DNA of 7,981 nt from Cyclobacteriaceae bacterium. GTDB lineage: Bacteria > Bacteroidota > Bacteroidia > Cytophagales > Cyclobacteriaceae. Position 1 is the stretch's first letter, and every line of letters starts with the position of its first letter. Position numbers and translations under genes: made by a program. A model generated the notes under the pieces. It had not been told where the DNA came from and made no database searches. It saw only the letters and a program-made list of their open reading frames with translations. The DNA lies in assembly GCA_025363495.1 (NCBI GenBank), contig JANYDR010000438.1, positions 1 to 7,981 of the forward strand. Direction: 5' to 3'. This document shows, piece by piece, positions 4,353-7,981 of the stretch.

Positions 4353-6485
4353 ATGGTCAGGGCTCTCTTCATCTTCTTTTTTCTTACCATCACGATTCCG
4401 CTACTAGCTGTTGACTATCAACGGTTTGAGGAAAACGGAAAATTCGGACTTAAAGACACAAACGGAGCAATCGTGCTTCCCGCCGCTTTTGATGCGCTTG
4501 GCTGGTCGGATGGAAATTTTTCGGTGATCGGACAGATTACTGGTTATCGGCAGCATAATAAGTGGGGACTATTAAATCTTAAAAAGGAGTTTATTACCAA
4601 AGCTGAATTTTTCAGTCTCACATGGCCTGGTGGCGACAGGGTAATTGTGAGTAAACTAATTAATCCGTACAGCATAAAATTTGGTTTCCTTGATCTTCAA
4701 GGAAAATTAATTGTTCCTTTTATCTACGATGCAATTGATCCAAACAATTTGCGTGCAATCGTAATGATAAAAAACGGTGTGCGGTACGAATATGGATTGA
4801 TTGATCTTAACAATCGCTCCGTCATCCCTGTTCGTTACAAAAAAATTACTCCGATTGGTTCATTACGGTATGCTGTCCAGAATTTTTCAGACAAGACAGC
4901 GCTCTGCAATGAAGAGGGAAAGTGGGTCACAGATTTTATCATCGATAATATTTCCGAATTCCATCATGACCTGGCCGTCATTTATCAAGGCTGGAAACAA
5001 GGCATCATTGACAGAAACGGAGAAAATAAAATTCAACCGACGTACCGGTCCATACACATTATTGCACCGGGCCAACTAACGGTTCGCAAAGCCGATGAAT
5101 GGAAACTATTGGATGCGTCATTTAAGGAAGTTCAGCAAACTGAAGCCGACGAACTTTTCTTTAATGATACCAACCTCTACCGGATTGAAGTAGATGGGAA
5201 AAGTGGATTAGTAAATGAGAAGTTTGAAATGGTATGGCCTCTTGATTATGATTACATCGGAGCAGTTGAAAACAAACAGGCTGTTGTAAAAAAGAATAAA
5301 AAATTTGGCCTCCTGAGACTAGATCAAACCATTGTTCTTCCTATAGAATTTGATTCACTGTGCGTGCAGAAGAATTTCATAAGAACAATGCGGCGCACCG
5401 GAGGAAAATCTACCTGGGACTTATATGACACGTTTGGAATTAGGAAGGCAAGTACCTCATATGAATTCATTGATCAATACAAGGGAAAATTCTTTCCCGT
5501 AAAAAATCGTGGATACGTTGGCGGCGTAGACCGTTACGGCAAGGAACGGATAGCGTGTGTTTACGATTCACTGCTGGAGATGAACGATTCACTCGTAAAA
5601 GTAAAATTCAAAGGCCATTATGGAATCATTACAGTGGATGATCAATGGCGACTGCCTCCACAACGAAATTCAATCAAGCTTCTTTCCGATAATCATTATC
5701 TTGAAAAACAGGATAGTCTTATTTTTTTAAAAGACATCTCCGGCAATACATTATACTTCACCGAACATCCCATCACTATTTTTAAAGATCACCTTGAAGA
5801 ACTTCTTCCGGATGGGACTGAAAAAGAAATCAATTTTCAGGGACAAATCATCAGCCGTAAAGAACCTATACAATCAATCCCATTTCAAGCTGAACAAAGA
5901 TTTAAGGAGTCGGAGGGTCTTATCGGAATACAACGCGATGGAAAATTCGGTTTTGTAGATAGTCGCGGAAGATTGAGGATCGCAAATCGCTATGAAGACA
6001 TTGGTGAATTTCATGATGGCCTTGCTCCTATCAAGCTCCTCGGTAAATGGGGATACATTAATAAGGCAGATCAAATTGTAATTCAACCTACGTACGAGGT
6101 TTGCAAAAATTTTAATCAGCATGTTGCTCAGGTTTCCCGAAAAGAAAAATATGGGCTGATCAATACTTCAGGAAAAGAATTTCTCGAATTGCAATATGAT
6201 TCCATAGGCGTGTTACCTGACGGAAATTTTCTGTTAGTCAGAAACAACCTTAAAGGAATGGCGGACCGGACAGGGCGCGTTCTTATTGAACCACGTTTTG
6301 ATTCCCTTGAATCTCTCGCACTCGGAGTAATCGTAAGTCGGCAAAAATTACTGGGATTACTTACACATGATGGCGTGAGCGTACTTCCTATCCAATACAG
6401 TGTGCTGATTTATATTCCTAAGAAAAATAGTTTCCTTATAAAAAAAGAATCGCTATGGGAAACAATTGATGTTAGCTCTCTGTAA
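4353..6485 (+). CDS. Secreted WG-repeat protein of unknown function
   Basis: The 710-residue protein begins with a signal peptide (about 1-19, MVRALFIFFFLTITIPLLA) without a lipobox cysteine, so it is probably periplasmic or secreted. The rest is a string of about 18 WG-type repeats of 34-40 residues, each with the pattern (K)-W/F/Y-G-hydrophobic-hydrophobic-D/N, then a short turn with G, I/V-x-P and Y/F-D. Clear examples start near residues 30 (KFGLKD), 70 (KWGLLN), 109 (KFGFLD), 147 (YGLIDL), 215 (KQGIID), 317 (KFGLLR), 422 (HYGIIT), 531 (KFGFVD), 565 (KWGYIN) and 599 (KYGLIN). Repeats are degenerate around 190-260 and especially 440-520, splitting the array into a long N-terminal and a shorter C-terminal block. 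Function of WG proteins is generally unknown; binding or scaffolding in the envelope is a guess. The start is fixed by the signal peptide and the adjacent promoter box. The stop is 3 bp from the stop of the next, convergent gene. No sorting domain or catalytic motif is visible. Confidence 0.88.
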   Translation: MVRALFIFFFLTITIPLLAVDYQRFEENGKFGLKDTNGAIVLPAAFDALGWSDGNFSVIGQITGYRQHNKWGLLNLKKEFITKAEFFSLTWPGGDRVIVSKLINPYSIKFGFLDLQGKLIVPFIYDAIDPNNLRAIVMIKNGVRYEYGLIDLNNRSVIPVRYKKITPIGSLRYAVQNFSDKTALCNEEGKWVTDFIIDNISEFHHDLAVIYQGWKQGIIDRNGENKIQPTYRSIHIIAPGQLTVRKADEWKLLDASFKEVQQTEADELFFNDTNLYRIEVDGKSGLVNEKFEMVWPLDYDYIGAVENKQAVVKKNKKFGLLRLDQTIVLPIEFDSLCVQKNFIRTMRRTGGKSTWDLYDTFGIRKASTSYEFIDQYKGKFFPVKNRGYVGGVDRYGKERIACVYDSLLEMNDSLVKVKFKGHYGIITVDDQWRLPPQRNSIKLLSDNHYLEKQDSLIFLKDISGNTLYFTEHPITIFKDHLEELLPDGTEKEINFQGQIISRKEPIQSIPFQAEQRFKESEGLIGIQRDGKFGFVDSRGRLRIANRYEDIGEFHDGLAPIKLLGKWGYINKADQIVIQPTYEVCKNFNQHVAQVSRKEKYGLINTSGKEFLELQYDSIGVLPDGNFLLVRNNLKGMADRTGRVLIEPRFDSLESLALGVIVSRQKLLGLLTHDGVSVLPIQYSVLIYIPKKNSFLIKKESLWETIDVSSL

Positions 6486-6488
6486 ATT

Positions 6489-7981
6489 TTATTTTATAAT
6501 GAAAGTCCTGCCGGTATAACCTACACCCTCCAGGTGCAGTTTGTCATTAATGACCCGGATACCAACTTCGTATTGACCCTTTTCCAATCCTTCTTTCGTA
6601 AAAAGCGAAACAAACCCGCTCATGTCAAGGTTCTGAGGGCTATTGAAATATGAAGTAACATCCGGGCGAAGTACAAGGTCCGCCGAGGATTGATAAATTT
6701 TATTATCTGACTTCAGAATGATTTCGATCCTATTGTAATAGCTCGCCTGTCCATGAATAAAGGCCCATCCGTTTATTTCAATCTTATCCCTGGTATCGTC
6801 AAGGACTTCTATTCGACACATTACATTAGCAACTTCAGAATTTATTTTTGGTTCGGAAATGTCAGGAAGACCAACATTTATGTTGCCAACATAACGATAC
6901 ATACCTCCCACATCTCCATTGGCTGGATTGGAATAGATAGCAACTTTATAATTTCCCGGTTTCAAATCATCTGTAAAATAAGTTTCTGTTAACCTTAGCT
7001 CCTGAGATTCTCCCGGTTTTGATTTATTTATTGACCTTACGGTCGAAATGAAAGACTTATCTTCTTCCGATTTCAAAAGGATAGAAAGTCCGTTTTTGCT
7101 GATGAGAGTATCCCCTTGAATAATCATTTTAAGAAAAATATTCTGAACCGATCGTTCCAGCCGCTGAATCTTTACAGGCCACTCTACTTCCATATCATTT
7201 GGAGAAAAGGAAAATGGCTTAAATGTTTGCCGCAGCTTCAAAACTTCCGGGACTCCATTATTAACAGCCGAAAATGCTTGATCCGTTTCCATCTCTTTAG
7301 AAAAGAAAACCATATAACCATTAATCTGACCACCTGAAATCAACCCGGACTGATAGTCCATCATAAATCGGGGCGCGAATTCAGGAGTTGTTATGTAAAG
7401 GGCTTTCTTATCCAGTAGCCCATGATCAATGGTTAGCTTAAGTTCTCTTGTATAATCTTTAATGGCTTTATTATCCAGTCGGGCAGCATAACCAAGTGTA
7501 ATTGGCTTTCCATAATCAGCAGCGAGGTAACAAAAATATCGGTAGTCAGCAGGTTCGAGATAATCTGATTCAAATGGCGGATAAAAAATAAACCGGTCCA
7601 TCCTACTGAAAACAGGTCTCCACCGCGCCTCATCCAGGGGAGGATGATAGGAACTATAATTTGCTATGTACTCCGTGCCTAATAATGACTTGTAATCATA
7701 CAATTGAGCCATGAAGACAATTACCAGCAGGACAAAAACAACAACAGTTCTTTTGATGGCACGAGCTACAAGAAGAATTGCAAAAAACAATAAGAGGTAA
7801 TAAGCAACCCAAAAATAGCGTGCACTGGCTCTGAAGACATCCGCGATCTTCGATAGTTTATGTGGTACTGGAATCGTTAGTAAAACTTTATCATTAATTG
7901 TAATTACGTTGGTAATTGCAAAAAGACTAATGATTACAACAAACAACAACAAAGGAATTAACCACATCCAACTTTTATCAG
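6489..7981 (-). CDS. DUF6311-like membrane protein with C-terminal beta-sandwich-like domains (partial, open at right edge)
   Basis: The stop codon is at 6489-6491 and the frame remains open to the window end. An ATG at 7965-7967 exists, but four in-frame sense codons (D K S W) precede it with no stop and it begins inside a hydrophobic segment, so it is probably an internal Met of a longer multi-pass protein. Numbering from that Met, hydrophobic helices lie at about 1-22, 51-68 and 73-90. The stretch from TIPVPHK (31-37) to VFRASARYFW (44-53) is the feature I associate with the C-terminal membrane part of DUF6311 proteins, which normally have many more helices upstream. Residues 92-250 are a soluble region containing DEARWRPVF (112-120). 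Residues about 255-366 and 380-492 look like two beta-sandwich domains, the second with EINGWAF (397-403), RPDV (434-437) and GQYEVGI (464-470). A glycan- or envelope-related role is only a guess from the family. It is convergent with the WG-repeat gene. Confidence 0.7.
   Translation of the reverse strand, partial: DKSWMWLIPLLLFVVIISLFAITNVITINDKVLLTIPVPHKLSKIADVFRASARYFWVAYYLLLFFAILLVARAIKRTVVVFVLLVIVFMAQLYDYKSLLGTEYIANYSSYHPPLDEARWRPVFSRMDRFIFYPPFESDYLEPADYRYFCYLAADYGKPITLGYAARLDNKAIKDYTRELKLTIDHGLLDKKALYITTPEFAPRFMMDYQSGLISGGQINGYMVFFSKEMETDQAFSAVNNGVPEVLKLRQTFKPFSFSPNDMEVEWPVKIQRLERSVQNIFLKMIIQGDTLISKNGLSILLKSEEDKSFISTVRSINKSKPGESQELRLTETYFTDDLKPGNYKVAIYSNPANGDVGGMYRYVGNINVGLPDISEPKINSEVANVMCRIEVLDDTRDKIEINGWAFIHGQASYYNRIEIILKSDNKIYQSSADLVLRPDVTSYFNSPQNLDMSGFVSLFTKEGLEKGQYEVGIRVINDKLHLEGVGYTGRTFIIK

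Noticed and set aside
4271..4393. A 41-codon N-terminal extension of the persulfide dioxygenase
   Set aside because: The extension is not part of the family, would run into the coding start of the divergent WG-repeat gene, and spans the only available promoter space. The family start motif MYIEQLYTN begins at 4270.
4801..5079. Small frames inside the WG-repeat, rlmD and other large genes
   Set aside because: They overlap strongly supported genes in other frames and show no domain, signal peptide or start context.
7965..7967. ATG as the true start of the DUF6311-like protein
   Set aside because: In-frame sense codons continue upstream to the window edge, the Met lies within a hydrophobic segment, and family members have many membrane helices before this point.

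Overview
The window looks like chromosomal DNA from a Bacteroidota bacterium, most likely of the Cytophagales type. The evidence is a secreted protein of the SHIVGGE / gliding-motility-associated (type IX secretion) kind at the left edge, a WG-repeat secreted protein, a DUF6311-like membrane protein, an exact TAnnTTTG promoter box and a lack of clear Shine-Dalgarno sequences. This placement is inferred from protein style; no rRNA or other phylogenetic marker is present.

Layout from left to right. (1) Bases 1-628, minus strand: the first 209 codons of a large exported surface protein that runs off the left edge. (2) Bases 629-1363: a 735-base gene-free stretch. It is unusually structured and holds three unrelated word-type inverted-repeat elements in a row (A 784-860, B 897-1055, C 1162-1319). 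A 17-bp direct repeat flanks element C. (3) Bases 1364-2788, plus strand: an RlmD/RumA-family 23S rRNA m5U methyltransferase with a complete [4Fe-4S] cysteine set and catalytic motifs. (4) Bases 2787-2887: a fourth word-type palindrome (D) filling the gap between two convergent genes, where it may act as a bidirectional terminator. (5) Bases 2894-4270, minus strand: a CstB-like persulfide dioxygenase fused to two rhodanese domains, the first without its catalytic cysteine. (6) Bases 4353-6485, plus strand: a divergent 710-residue secreted WG-repeat protein with a promoter box almost touching its start codon. (7) Bases 6489-7981, minus strand: the C-terminal half or more of a DUF6311-like membrane protein with extracytoplasmic beta-sandwich-like domains. 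It is open to the right edge and convergent with the WG gene with only 3 bp between stops.

The genes do not form an obvious pathway. They are single transcription units in alternating orientation: rRNA modification, sulfide detoxification, two envelope or secreted proteins of unknown role, and one large surface protein. The most unusual feature is the concentration of four different degenerate-word palindromic elements in about 2.1 kb of mostly non-coding DNA. No phage, CRISPR, toxin-antitoxin or transposase gene is visible.
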